The notes: generated by a model not told the origin, from the letters alone. A stretch of 64,000 bases of DNA from Nannochloropsis salina CCMP1776 (GCA_004565275.1 SDOX01000011.1:767881-831880), one strand, 5' to 3'. Shown: positions 53,801 to 63,645, counted from the first letter of the stretch. Program-made: numbers and translations.

Positions 53801-54834
53801 CTGAGCCGTGGATAAATCGTTCGCACAAGCTTTCCAAAGCCCTTCTCCATTCGCTCGACCATCCGCGCAGGGGACGAGGCGCCGCCAGCAGGGTGCATGG
53901 GAACAGACAGTGGTGATACTTTAGCAGGCCCTGTGCACGCTTTCTTTCTCCCTGGCTTCTGTCCTATTCTCTCCACGGCATGTATTGGGCCTGGCGACCC
54001 GATCGCGTCAGCTTTAACGGCGGTGAGCATGGGGCGAGGGCCGGACGGGGGCAGTTTGCGTTTGCTGCCAGCGCTGCTTTTAGCCCTTTCCTTGCCCCTG
54101 AGCTGCGTTCGGGGTGCATCATGAATAGTGGAGGGAGTGATGACGCTCGCTATAGGCGAGACTGGTGGCCCAGATCGCGAGGATGCAGTCGGAGATTGTG
54201 CCAGGGGTGCCCGTGTCCGCTGCTTCGCCTTCGGTGTGCACGCGGCCGGGCGCGACTGCGATGAAGTCGTGCGAGCTGTCCCCCGATCTTCCATCCTATC
54301 TTCGCCTCCCATGCTCCTCTCATCGGCGCTTGAGTGACCACGTGCACGTTTGGCAGTCGAATTTGCTTTCCTGACCGCGACGCTTGTGGCCTTCCCCGGG
54401 CACGCAGGCATCGAGGGACCCTCCCCCGCCTCCTGTCCCAAAATCTTTTCACTACTTGCATTGGGCGAATCCGAAATGCCTGGGACACTTAACGTATCCT
54501 CAGGCTGAAAGTGCATACTTTTCATGCAGTCGATCGCTAAACGCAGGTCGTGTCGTTGCTTGGGTCTCTTGCATTTCTTGATGATGTCCTCCTCGACGAC
54601 GTCTTGGACGGAACGAACGTCTTTTTTCTGGACCAAGCAGAACGACCAGGGTTCGATGAAATATGCAACAATCTGGCTAGGCTTCGGAAAGAGCTCTTTA
54701 GCTTGGCCTTTTATTTCGGGCGGAATGTCCCCCCACTTGTTGTAGACGACACAGGGCCAAAGAGGATGGCCAGTGACCCGCGCGTAGGCAAAGCGCTCAC
54801 TCTCAAACTCAACGTCTTCAATTCCCACGACCAT
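50848..54834 (-). CDS. PWWP-RAMA-JAMM protein, candidate chromatin-linked deubiquitinase
   Basis: This is a single-exon, 1,328-aa protein from the ATG at 54834. Residues 10-110 form a PWWP domain (AYARVTGHPLWPCVVY), which in other proteins reads methylated H3K36 and DNA. Residues about 395-500 match the RAMA domain (KLMDDGVIEEGMRILL, a GDGQLLFNEKVYDSVEDVLE stretch, KKGWAQV), which is linked to modified DNA. Residues about 815-960 are an MPN domain with an intact JAMM zinc site: Glu in SEIIGFLAG, then WYHSHPTFQPEPSLID, giving HxH and the distal Asp. RAMA plus MPN is the arrangement of animal MPND, but the PWWP addition is unusual. A helical C-terminal region (about 1195-1300) is not recognised. 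Chromatin deubiquitination is inferred. Confidence 0.85.
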   Translation of the reverse strand: MVVGIEDVEFESERFAYARVTGHPLWPCVVYNKWGDIPPEIKGQAKELFPKPSQIVAYFIEPWSFCLVQKKDVRSVQDVVEEDIIKKCKRPKQRHDLRLAIDCMKSMHFQPEDTLSVPGISDSPNASSEKILGQEAGEGPSMPACPGKATSVAVRKANSTAKRARGHSSADERSMGGEDRMEDRGTARTTSSQSRPAACTPKAKQRTRAPLAQSPTASSRSGPPVSPIASVITPSTIHDAPRTQLRGKERAKSSAGSKRKLPPSGPRPMLTAVKADAIGSPGPIHAVERIGQKPGRKKACTGPAKVSPLSVPMHPAGGASSPARMVERMEKGFGKLVRTIYPRLSFLCRQEARHRASISSSVSRKGADTIGNRTRGPGYGKCVPAASTPLKDLSLEKLMDDGVIEEGMRILLPPHSAGHSGAEENRDSSGNELARSTHDAAEEQTALMIGDGQLLFNEKVYDSVEDVLEVWMGLKLNKREKKGWAQVRVREGAVTRSLAVHVEQKLRDHHEEEARLRAGAQEAISVLAAPSQNEASEGSHDINQKEEDTAAALVASLAMESPTGRTFSDRITPDLHSGKASFKIVGQPGVSNVKKGRSIVKQEGNGKAFFVRIQDEAEKEMLPCHPASLFVEKKKITHMPKVEDNIEAASSIPRSPGKALKQPSSTMQQPVTVPNSIRPPCDDNFQENPFVGFWKTADPAAMERAMETYAVWVPEAYPVLQRNVSSFVGVDEDKEASISAASAENVYGNGCTDDGDEGTGRQLRKQSARKSMRVSDRLHEIQAGKLPPHTLLICEEYGLTPEGVGRRTSSHHANIAQPFTVKVHPDVPFLCDVHAHLADSEIIGFLAGKFNAEERCLYIQAPFPCRATARSDDGSTDVEMDPGSEIEVREVIGRHGMAVTGWYHSHPTFQPEPSLIDIENQYNYQMLLRDKTTAVEPFVGLIVGTYDDSYQNPVSLLRYFHVRHIRMGSASNDGVSFPMALDVLHTRKRKGEYSKTPDSALSGPVHDERIDTKGGGADPVTIGLTQGALAAATLVRTKSPQKQHQEETDAALGMMSLLACTLPTLPVPSSRGPGTHDPMNEEGGSRTQQSDTICENCLRRNREVGNEGNLAPNVHVLSALVTSAGTIPEQQAQKWDGFACTADSNVCSARTPCVRPSTCVMKDATPKPCQKPSTSVFLAVKEKRHRKLPPSSQIWSSFERLFLGSSEPELRNSGQGWQVGLRATLETVRALVQYYSRLDTRVKFDEEWRKGVCKGEKFELSLRKRVNQLSLGDAFRQEEFLTLLVEYICACWAEGTPKKLPQPEDFSGTRSERRAAAAAATAALSQET

Positions 54835-55299
54835 CGCTGCTGTCCAATTGTTCTTTTCGACAATTGAGCTCGACTGCCCTCTCCTCTTGTTAACTTTGGT
54901 GCACGTGTTTGCAAACTACGAGCATTATTCTGAAGCCAGGTAGTGGGCCGGGGGGGTATATCTGTCAAAAAAAGCGGGATGTGGCAGTAGTTGACGTTTG
55001 ATGAGATTGGAATGGCTGCGATGCGCTGAATGGAAAAATGTGCAACATTAGGGGAGGGACTCAAGACGCGAATAAAAATTGTGCGCTCTTCAACGACTTG
55101 TTTCCGCAGGCCAGCCCCCGGGTCGCCCTTCGCCGGCTCGTGAGGACGCCGCCCCTGTCAGGCCCTTTTCTGGCATTCCCCCCTGCAAGTCACCACGGCC
55201 CGCGTTGGGTTGCATCCGTGGTACTTGAGCATAGCGAAGCTGCTTTCTCATCGTCTTTTCAACTACTTTATTCCACGCCTCAGCCCGCACGCTCTAGAA
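54835..55299. other. Divergent promoter region
   Basis: This spacer lies between the PWWP-RAMA-JAMM gene and the Sec14-like gene. The frame upstream of the latter is open from a TTG at 55210 but has no ATG. Confidence 0.5.
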
Positions 55300-56322
55300 A
55301 TGGCACCAGAGACGTCCTCGGAGGCGACGGCCCAAGTCCCGAGGGAGCAGCCGCCCGCCAGGTCCGACACGGCCACGAGCCACAGGCATTCCACATCCCA
55401 CGTGCAACAAGCTTGGTGTGCCGGACACCAAGTAGCTACGGTAGATTCACACACGACGGTGGAGACGCTGAGTATCAATGGGGATAGTTCCTCTGTTGAA
55501 GTAACTTCGCTCATGGAGAGAGTGGACATTTCCCATCGACCTGTACCTAGCCTGGGCAATAAAGCCAGCAGTGAGAACAATCACTCGTCGAGCTACTTTT
55601 TAGACTTGCCTTCTGTCAACCATAAAGCCATTTTTGAAGAGTTACTCGCAAAAATTACTGAGCTGGCTCCTGAAGACAATGTTCCGCTCTACAATGACGA
55701 AGACCTGCTGAACCGAGTTCTGGTGGCTCGGAACCTGCAGGTGCCCGAGGCATTCCGCATGTGGATGAATATTGTAGCATGGAGAAAGCACTACCAGCCT
55801 CAGATTCTTTCCGAGGAAGAGGCGGCCCCTTATCTGAGTAAGGGCGTGGTGTCCATTTGCGGGCCCGATAAGCAGGGCCGACCATGTATATACGCCCTGA
55901 ACCGGAACCACATCATCGACGCCGAGAACAACGACTCTAATCTTCGCACCATAGTGAATCTCTTGGAAAAGACCACAGTCGAGTCAACCAGGACTGCGGA
56001 CGGCTTCATCGCAGTGATTATCGACCAGGAGGGCGTCGGGCGCAAGAATATGGACACGAATCTTTTCGTGGGAAAGCCCGGTTTGGTTCAGATATTGCAG
56101 GAGTACTACCCCGAACGCCTGGGTTCTTGCTACATTCTTCACACTTCTTGGATATTTAGGCTGATGTGGGCGATCATTTCCCCCTTTTTGGACGAGAAGA
56201 CTAGAAGAAAGGTCCATGTCCTAGCCAGGACAGAAGACCTTCTCGAACATTTTTCATTCGATGCACTGCCACCCGAGCTTAGGGCCAAATTGAACGCCAC
56301 AGCACACAGAGATATGAAGTAG
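55300..56322 (+). CDS. CRAL-TRIO/Sec14-like lipid-transfer protein
   Basis: This is a single-exon, 340-aa protein from the ATG at 55300. The first 100 residues are Ser/Thr/His-rich and probably disordered. The CRAL-TRIO N-terminal helices follow (DEDLLNRVLVARNLQVPEAF, MWMNIVAWRKHY), then the lipid-binding fold. Visible elements are GPDKQGRPCIYALNRNHI, the VIIDQEGVG strand, LVQILQEYYPERLGSCYILH and the carboxy helix with IISPFLDEKTRRKVHVL. In Sec14 this fold exchanges phosphatidylinositol and other lipids at Golgi and plasma membranes. Two extra Asn/Asp-rich turns do not affect the fold. The lipid bound cannot be told from sequence. Confidence 0.9.
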   Translation: MAPETSSEATAQVPREQPPARSDTATSHRHSTSHVQQAWCAGHQVATVDSHTTVETLSINGDSSSVEVTSLMERVDISHRPVPSLGNKASSENNHSSSYFLDLPSVNHKAIFEELLAKITELAPEDNVPLYNDEDLLNRVLVARNLQVPEAFRMWMNIVAWRKHYQPQILSEEEAAPYLSKGVVSICGPDKQGRPCIYALNRNHIIDAENNDSNLRTIVNLLEKTTVESTRTADGFIAVIIDQEGVGRKNMDTNLFVGKPGLVQILQEYYPERLGSCYILHTSWIFRLMWAIISPFLDEKTRRKVHVLARTEDLLEHFSFDALPPELRAKLNATAHRDMK

Positions 56323-56844
56323 TCGTTGCCCCTTGAAACGCACAAGGGGTAGCCGACAGAAGATCGCTGCTGGTTCAACCGGAACACCCAGAAATGTCGA
56401 ATTTGATTGTTAAAATAACTAATTTACTGTGAGTCGATAGACAGAGACAGCACATCTCTGCATCCGATTTTTATTATACTAGGATGTTACGCAACCATTT
56501 TTAGACAGGCGAAGGCTTGAGATCTTTAAAGATGTTGGGTGTAGGCGTGCTTGGGGTGGTGAGGAGGTTAAACCAGGAACCGTCACGGGAGCATGGTGGA
56601 AACACCCATGGAAGAAAGAATGATGCGTAGATTAAATTTCAAGCGATACATATAGCTAGTTTAGACATCTAGTGGTAACGCGTGGCGTTTACCAGTTAAT
56701 CGTCCTTCCAAACATGGCACTAGAGGGTAGGGGAGGTTCTACTTTCTGTAGCCCTGTGGACAACTCTTGATCGAATCTTACAAACCGTTCAACACCCGCA
56801 AGGCATGCCGGTAGGGAAACATCAAGACCTTTCACAGGCTTAAT
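56323..56844. other. Intergenic spacer
   Basis: This is 522 bases between tandem plus-strand genes. I see no gene. A CACAG just before the next ATG may be a leader acceptor. Confidence 0.5.
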
Positions 56845-58645
56845 ATGGGTTTAGGGCAGTTTCCTACTCATTCAGATAAAAAATGCCAACATCGCCGCAG
56901 CGCAATTGAGGCGGATCTTCCGGGATTAGAAGGGGACATTGATCTGCTTCTCCGCCTTATTGATGAATTTAGTCGGAATAGTGGTGGCAGTAAAGATCAA
57001 TCATTTTGTCAAGCAGTTCGCGGTGCCCTTTTGGAGGGCGGTCCCGGTACAGGCAAGACGGCATTGGCCAAGTCATTGGCTAGACACGGAGGCCTCCCTG
57101 CGTACTATTGCTCGTGCCCCAGCTTATTCAACAGGGACAGAGGAGACGCAGAGAGAGGATTACAGGAAATTTTTCAGACTTGCATCCAAAAGGCGGCTTG
57201 TAGCGAGAAGGAATCCTGCCTCCTGGTTCTGGACGATTTGGATTGCATTGGAAAGGTAAGAGCGAATGGCGGTTTCATGCCTCGGTTAAGTCGTCACGTC
57301 TCATCTCGGCACCGTATTTTTATAAAAGGATCGCAAAGAGTCTCGTCATGTAAGTGATCTGGGGATCCTTGCAATGCTGTTGGAGTGCCTCGACCATCTC
57401 CGCTGCGCCCACGTTTTTGTTTTAGCAATCGCAGGTGACGCCTCGCTCATTGACGTCGGTCTCCTGCAACCAGGGCGTTTGGAAATTACTCTGAAATTAT
57501 CAAGCCTTAAGCAAGAGCAGAGAAAAAAAAATTTGGCAAATTTATTGGGGAAGTTGAACACAAAAAGTCCTCGGGCGGTGGAGGAAAGCAGTATCCAGTA
57601 TTCAGGGCGTTTACTCGACTCCCTAGCATGCCGGACCAGGGGCTTTAATGGTGCGGATCTTGCTTATTTGTGCTCAAGTGCCCTAGCCTCCGCATTGCGA
57701 CGAAGTCAAAGCTCGGACCCTGTATGTATCGAGGAGGAAGATTGGGAAGCGGCAATGGAGGGGGCCCATCCCGTAGATATTCCCTGGCTGTTCGTGGAAG
57801 GCGCTCGGCTTTCTGACCTCGCTGGGATGGACGAAATCATTCAAACAGTCTCCGAGACTATCCTGCAGCCACTCTTACAGCCTGAAGCCCTGCGAGCCAT
57901 GGGAGTGCCCCGAGCGTCTTTCGGTGTCCTATTGTACGGCCCGTCGGGCACCGGAAAGACCACCTTAGGCCTGGCCTTGGCGGCAGCTGCGCAATCTCAT
58001 GCGAGTTTCCTTGCAGTAGAATGTTCCGAGCTGGTGAACAAGGTTGTCGGTGAGTCGGAACGTGCGGTGGCGCGGCTCTTCCAAGTCGCGCGCCATAGGG
58101 CTCCCTGCATTCTCTTTCTGGACCACGTAGAGGCAATTGCGGGAAGGCGAGGGTTTGATACGTCTTCAGAGCAAACAATGGATCGCATGCTCAGTACATT
58201 ACTGATGGAGATGGACGGGCTGACAGCCGGCGACTGCATGCATGACAGGACAGGAAGTGATATGGTCATCGTCGTAGCTGCGACCAATCTTTTGTCCATG
58301 CTCGACGAAGCTTTTTTGCGTCCAGGACGTCTGGACATCCTTATCGAGATGGCTTTACCCGACAAGAATGCGCGTGCTGCAATTTTTTTGCTCCATTTCT
58401 TACGCATGCCCCTGCGTTTTGATACCGCGGTGAGGGGCTTGAAATCCGAGAAAAATTCAACCTTCACACCTCTGCACGAATTTTCTGAAACCATGGCTGA
58501 CTTGAGCGAGGGATTATCAGGTGCCGATATCCAAGGGTTGTGCCAGGAAGCAGCCTTATTGGCTTTACGCGAGGACTTGGACCGCTCGTATCTCCTTCCG
58601 AGACACGTGATGGAGGCCTTGGATGTAAAAAGACGCAATACATAG
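56845..58645 (+). CDS. Double AAA ATPase, AFG2/SPATA5-like
   Basis: The exons are 56845-57255 and 57329-58645, joined in phase 0 at IGK/DRKE through a 73-base intron. The product is 575 aa. Domain 1 has Walker A GGPGTGKT (about residue 65) and LLVLDDLD. Domain 2 has GPSGTGKT (about residue 340), FLDHVEAI, and a second region of homology with FLRPGRLD. Proteins of this group (AFG2/SPATA5, SPATA5L1, CDC48) unfold substrates or strip factors from pre-60S ribosomes. The protein lacks the N-terminal substrate-binding domain, starting almost directly at AAA domain 1. Both Walker B boxes have another residue where the catalytic Glu is expected (Asp and His). An upstream exon may supply more N-terminus. 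Confidence 0.8.
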
Positions 58646-59246
58646 AAACTCTCTTAAATATTGTGGAAAAAAATATGCTAATCAAGAATTATTTTTATTT
58701 GGAATTGATTGAATGTTTGTGACAAGAGACGAAAGTGTAAGAAATCTCATGAATCGGAGCACACAAGTTACTGCCTGCAGTGATAAGTCACGATACCCGG
58801 ATTTAAAAAGATGCAGAATGGGCTCTCACGTTGTGGGCGCATTCGACTCTCTCTGTCATCTCAGTCCACACGCAACTTTTATTGCAGAGTGATTTCGAAT
58901 CGCACCAAGCCTTTCATGGCTTGCAAACACTGATCTGGAGATCATAATGTCTATGTTGCTTGCCGTTGCCGATGAGAAGTCGGTCTTCACCAAAACCAGC
59001 TTGGCGAGCGAGACGTGGAGTTCTTGGCATGACAAGGTGGTTCGTGAAAAGCCCTTTGAGTGAGGAAGTCACCATGTCAGCTTACGTCGTATGTACTGTA
59101 GTGTTTGAAGATTTCAAAGTAACGGTCTACCGCGTTCATATCTAAAACAGGCAACGGAAAGCCGAGCCTAGCTTGTGGGCCCGCCGAGTGTGTGAGTGGC
59201 TGGACTACCTTGCACGGAAGCCGCCACGACGACGTGTAGCGTCACA
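58646..59246. other. Intergenic region upstream of delta-COP
   Basis: About 600 bases, AT-rich on the left. It contains the small ORF listed at 58947-59063 and presumably the delta-COP promoter and leader. Confidence 0.45.
58947..59063 (+). CDS. Small ORF of 38 codons, unconfirmed
   Basis: An ATG at 58947 opens 38 codons with a balanced, protein-like composition (short hydrophobic start, Trp, Lys and Glu later) and ends in TGA. It could be a short peptide, an upstream ORF on the delta-COP transcript or chance. Confidence 0.2.
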   Translation: MSMLLAVADEKSVFTKTSLASETWSSWHDKVVREKPFE

Positions 59247-61030
59247 ATGGTATGTTTTCATCCCTTATGAGTTGTTGTGTCAAACGTGCTGCCGTGTCGA
59301 TCCTCCACTGTTCCAAGTCAAGTATAGCGCCTGAGCTTCTGCACGCTTTGAAATTCTTTCTCTTTCCTGTTCACCTCGTGTTCATCCAGGTCGTCCTATC
59401 AGGTGCCATCTGCACCAAAAATGGGAAAGCCTTATTATCGAGACAATTTGTAGAGATGAGTCGCATCCGTATCGAGGGTCTTCTGGCTGCGTTTCCGAAG
59501 CTACTCGGCTCTGGGGAAGAGAAGCAGCACACGTTCATCGAAACTGACACGGTGCGATACGTGTATCAACCAATCGACAACCTTTTCCTCTTACTCATCA
59601 CGAACAAGGCTTCCAATATCGTAGAAGATTTGGAGACCCTTCGGCTCCTCTCAAAGATCGTGCCAGACGTGGCGGGCGGCGTCACCGAAGAGCGTGTCAG
59701 TGACAAATGCTTTGAGCTCGTGTTCGCCTTCGACGAGGTCTTGACCACGGGCGGGTACCGAGAAAGCGTGACACTGCAGCAAATCAAAACCAACATGGAG
59801 ATGGACTCCCATGAGGAGAAGCTGGCTCTCATGATCAAACAGAGTAAGATGGACTCCGCCAAGGACCAGGCCGCTCGACAGGCTAAAGCCATCAAAGAGC
59901 GACTGCGGGAGCTCGCGCGAGACCGGTTGGGAGCGACTCGATCGGGGCTGGGCGGGGCATACCAAGGCATTGGCGGGGGAGGGATGGACTATGTGGGCGG
60001 GAGTGGAGCTTTCGATGGCCAGGCTGGCATAGGACAGGACGCCTTCGGGGCCTCCACGCCCTCCGTGTACGCGCCTAGCACGGTGGACAGCTTTACTGTC
60101 AGCAAGACTGAGACGGTCAAGACGGTCTCCAAAGGCATGAAGCTTGGCGCCCCCAGCAAGGCCGCCAGCATGCTGGACTCGCTCGTGCAGGAGGACAACT
60201 TGAGCAACATCGCGGCGACACGTGCGCCGCCTCTCAGTGCGGGAGCGGGTTTGGGCGAGGAGGCTGTATCCGCCCCTGTGATCCAGCATCAACCGATCCA
60301 GCTGGCTGTAGAGGAGAAAATCGTCGCACACTTGACCCGCGATGGCGCGATTGACACTTTCGAGGTGAAGGGCTCTCTAACGCTGACGGCAACGACAGAG
60401 GCAGCCGCCCTATCCAAGGTAGCGCTGGCGGCAGGGGGTGCAAGACCGGTGCCTGCAGGGCTCAATTTCCAGACTCATCCCAAGGTGAATAAGCAGGAGT
60501 ACGACTCCAACCGGGTGTTGGTGCTGAAAGACACAAGCAAAGGTTTCCCAGTGGGAAGGGCGGTCGGCGTGCTCCGGTGGAGTTACTCCTCCACGGACGA
60601 TAGCGTGGTCCCCATTACCCTCAATTGTTGGCCCGAAGAGGAGGGGCAAGGGAAGATGAACATCAGCATTGAGTACCAGATGAATGGGCAGAGCCAAGAG
60701 CTGCACAACGTAAATGTCTCCATCCCTTTGGGAACGGCCGAGCCGCCCGAGGTAGCATCCATCGATGGTACATATCGGCATGATCCTCGCGAGCAACGCC
60801 TAATTTGGCACATGGATCTCGTGGATGCATCGAATTCTTCGGGGGCACTGGAATTTGTCGTGGCAGGCCGAGACGCGCAAGTCTTTTTCCCTATTATTGT
60901 GTCTTTCTCCTCACAAATCTTGTACGCCGACGTCAATGTAACGGCCGTGACTGGCTTGGAAGACGGTTCTGCGCCCATACCTTACAGCTTGACCAAACTT
61001 CTTTCTCCTGACTCGTACATTGTTGGTTGA
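59247..61030 (+). CDS. ARCN1: Coatomer subunit delta
   Basis: Two exons, 59247-59249 and 59390-61030, give 547 aa. The first exon contributes only the ATG; the donor GTATGT follows at once and the 140-base intron ends CATCCAG. The joined start MVVLSGAICTKNGKALLSRQ matches delta-COP, whose animal form starts MVLLAAAVCTKAGKA. The N-terminal longin-type domain includes QFVEMSRIRIEGLLAAFPKL and TVRYVYQPIDNLFLLLITNK. A charged helix and a Gly-rich linker precede the C-terminal mu-homology domain (about residues 300-547), which includes LRWSYSSTDDSVVPITLNCWP. Delta-COP is part of the adaptor-like half of the COPI coat on Golgi-to-ER vesicles. Confidence 0.93.
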
Positions 61031-61637
61031 GCCACGATGATTCGAAAGGGATTTACGTGAACGTGATGCGTCGCATGAGGCTGTAGAGATGAGGCGAGAG
61101 ATCTGTTAGTAAGAGGAAGGGGTCACGTGAATAATACTGTCGGGGAGGAGTAGATGAAGATATGCGAACGCGGAGATTTTCTGAAGAAGGCGTAAAACAT
61201 AGAAAAGAAATGTGCTGCTTACAGAGCTGCGTCATTTCAGTGATCAGTCCGTCCGGCGACAGTGAATTTGAAAGTAATGATCGAGAACAACACTTTCGGT
61301 GTCTGCGGCTGGAGTTAGTTTCACATATTACTTGTTCACAATCTACTCCCTAACCCTTCCTCAGCAATTGACACGGGTTCATTACTTCCAAAAAAATCTT
61401 GCTAAAGAAAACCTGGGTGTGATGCGAAATGAAGACCTAATGCAGGAAAGCGAAGCATTTGTTCTCCCCACACAAGGGCGTCAACACTTTCGCAAATCAA
61501 TGTCGTCCATTACTAAACTAGCAAACTAGCAGGGATCTCGCTGCTTTCCATATTCCAGCCGGCGATATGTATAGCACAAAGGCACGGTCATCGATGGAAA
61601 AAAAGCATTGGAGGAAGTGGAGCGATGGGCGCGCTCT
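61031..61637. other. Convergent intergenic spacer
   Basis: This is AT-rich sequence between delta-COP and the minus-strand VCP gene. I see no gene in it. Confidence 0.55.
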
Positions 61638-62504
61638 TTAGTTGCCAAGCTTGGAGAGAAGGGTGGTGATGGGGTCCTCGCCGTTGGTGAGGAGGGCGCC
61701 CACAGTGGCTCCGGTCCAAGCAACCATGGCCAGGCGGCCGTTGTTGATCTCCTTGTTCTGGTAAGCGAGCGCCTCCTCCTCGGTCTTGTCCTCGAGCTTG
61801 GCGAAGGCAGAGGTGTCGGGCTGCACATCTCCGGGGATCTTGTCCTCCTTCTGGGGGGCCAGGACCTCGAGGGCGGAGCAGAAGAGGAGCACCTGCGCCC
61901 ATCCCTGTGCGGCCCAAGCGCCGGAGGTGATCGCGTTGATGCCCGCGGGCATGGAGGCGGGGATGCCGTCACCGGCAGCCACAAGGCCGGGGAGCTTCAC
62001 GCCGAGGCCGGTCACCAGGGTGTGGAGCATGGCAAGCATGGCCACTGCCGGACAGATATGATGTGACATGGGTGAGGTGAAGTCAGTTCATGCTTGGATC
62101 CAAACTTCTACTTCGGGTATCGTCTCGAGATCTGCGGTGACAATTCCTCGCTATCACGTCACTCCCAACCATGCACCTAACCATCTCTTACCTCGGCCGT
62201 GCTTGATCTCGATGGCGCGGTATCGGTTGAATTTCTCGACATCACCATCGGAGGAGAAGCCAAGCGGGTCCTGTGAGATTTACGGAGGAGAGGGTGGGTG
62301 GACTGGCTTGAGCGTCACATGCACATTACGGAACCTAACGTGTTTCATGAGACTCACCCAGTAGCCCAGGGGGGCGGTCACGCCGGCCTCGTCCTCGAAG
62401 GACATGCGGGCAACACCGCGGGTGCGGCTGAACTTGGGGGCGGGGGCCACAAAGGCGGAGGCGCCCATGAGGGAGGAGACGGTGAGCAGAGCGGCGGTCT
62501 TCAT
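61638..62504 (-). CDS. VCP: Violaxanthin-chlorophyll a light-harvesting protein (VCP), copy A
   Basis: Three exons, 62504-62358, 62270-62192 and 62044-61638, join in phases 0 and 1 and give 210 aa. The start MKTAALLTVSSLMGASAFVA is a classic bipartite plastid presequence with ASAF. Helix 1 carries FNRYRAIEIKHGRVAMLAML, with the ExxHxR chlorophyll and ion-pair motif, and helix 3 carries KEINNGRLAMVAW. The protein sits in thylakoids and passes light energy to the photosystems, with violaxanthin and vaucheriaxanthin as the carotenoids in this group. It is head to head with a second copy whose first two exons and intron 1 are identical. An acceptor-like TTTCGCAG just upstream of the ATG suggests a leader intron. 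Confidence 0.95.
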
Positions 62505-63645
62505 CTTACGAGTAGAGTTTAAAGTGGGTTGGCTGCGAAATAAAAAGAGAGAGATACATTGAGTGCACCTTATCAGTAAACTATAGCGCATAATTTGGTA
62601 GCACAAAGGAGTTGGCGAGTGGTTGCTGAAAGCCACGAAGTAGTGTACAAACCTTCACCGTGGAGAAAAATCCAGATGAAGGAGGGCAAGAGCAACAGAG
62701 GGGGAAAGGGGGGAGGGGTGACGTAAGCACACACACAGCTTTGCACTGTTCCGATACAATCGTGAGCTCTGATATGTCAACGCATGCAAGATAGCTTGTA
62801 CACCGACGCAAAAGTGTGTAAGGAATGACATTTTGGAGAGAGTGAAAGATTTCCAAGGTATGGTTGAACTATCCATCTGACCGTCGTTTTTTGATAAACG
62901 TCTACAATCGGATGTAAGCTCAAACAGATCGGCTCCTCAAAGCCAGGGTCCGTGTTCAAGATCACCGTTTTTCTCCGGCGGCTGTGCGGCGTGTGTCCGC
63001 GATCCTGCACGGAGAAGATCCCCAAGATACCGTCCTCAAGGACAAGCCGGGAGGTGACTCCCACACTCTCTCACCCGTCACGGGAGCTCCTGAGCCAACA
63101 CGATGGAGCTCACCTCGTCGACGCATTCTGACATAGATATCCTTAGCTTGAGAGGATGTCCAGAGAATTATCAAGAAGAGCTCGATCAGTTGCCATTTCT
63201 TGAAGTCACGTTGCCTTGAGGGAGATCATGGCAAACGAGCAGGAGGCCACCTTTCGGCGGCTCGCCCGGGCAGGTGCCTCGACGTGTGCCCATCGTGCTT
63301 TCTTGTCGTCGTGTCCAAGGTCAGCATGCCCTTCTCGTGTGTGTGTTGTCTGTATACATTTTTGCTGTACCGTGCGGGTTCTTCTACGTTTTCATGTGCA
63401 AATGTCACGGACGTGTTCTATTGTGCGCCATTACGACTCCCACCGCACCTGTCTATTTATCTGCCGTCTTGGAACAGTGTAGAAATCTGTGCAGATCCCC
63501 TCCGTCTGAAGGGACCCTGGAGGATCTTAGACCTTTTCTAATCATCTCCACTCAATACATCCTACGCGCATTGAATTGACCTTCCCGTCGTTTGCGTTTT
63601 GACTCCACTATCGACAGCCAACCCATTTTAAACTCTACTCGTAAG
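62505..63645. promoter_or_regulatory. Shared divergent region between the two VCP genes
   Basis: About 1.1 kb must hold both VCP promoters. The two flanks are similar only for the last 20-30 bases before each ATG, from an acceptor-like CAG onward, so the promoters themselves differ. A candidate small gene also lies inside (see 62928-63136). Confidence 0.5.
62809..63136 (+). CDS. Candidate spliced gene inside the VCP intergenic region
   Basis: Two exon-like stretches, about 62809-62857 and 62928-63136, join in phase 1 through a 70-base GTATGG...ACAG intron. The joined frame has no stop up to the TAG at 63134-63136. It reads VRNDILERVKDFQDRLL across the junction, then PAAVRRVSAILHGEDPQDTV, a basic/acidic helical pattern followed by a Pro/Ser/Arg tail. 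The 5' start is not resolved; an ATG exon at about 62674 ending in GTAAGC is possible but its phase does not fit cleanly. A second, overlapping frame from the ATG at 63102 is also protein-like for 38 codons. No family is recognised. Confidence 0.3.

Noticed and set aside
61608-62066. Long plus-strand ORF over VCP copy A
   Set aside because: It is the antisense shadow of exon 3, and equivalent shadows occur opposite both VCP first exons.
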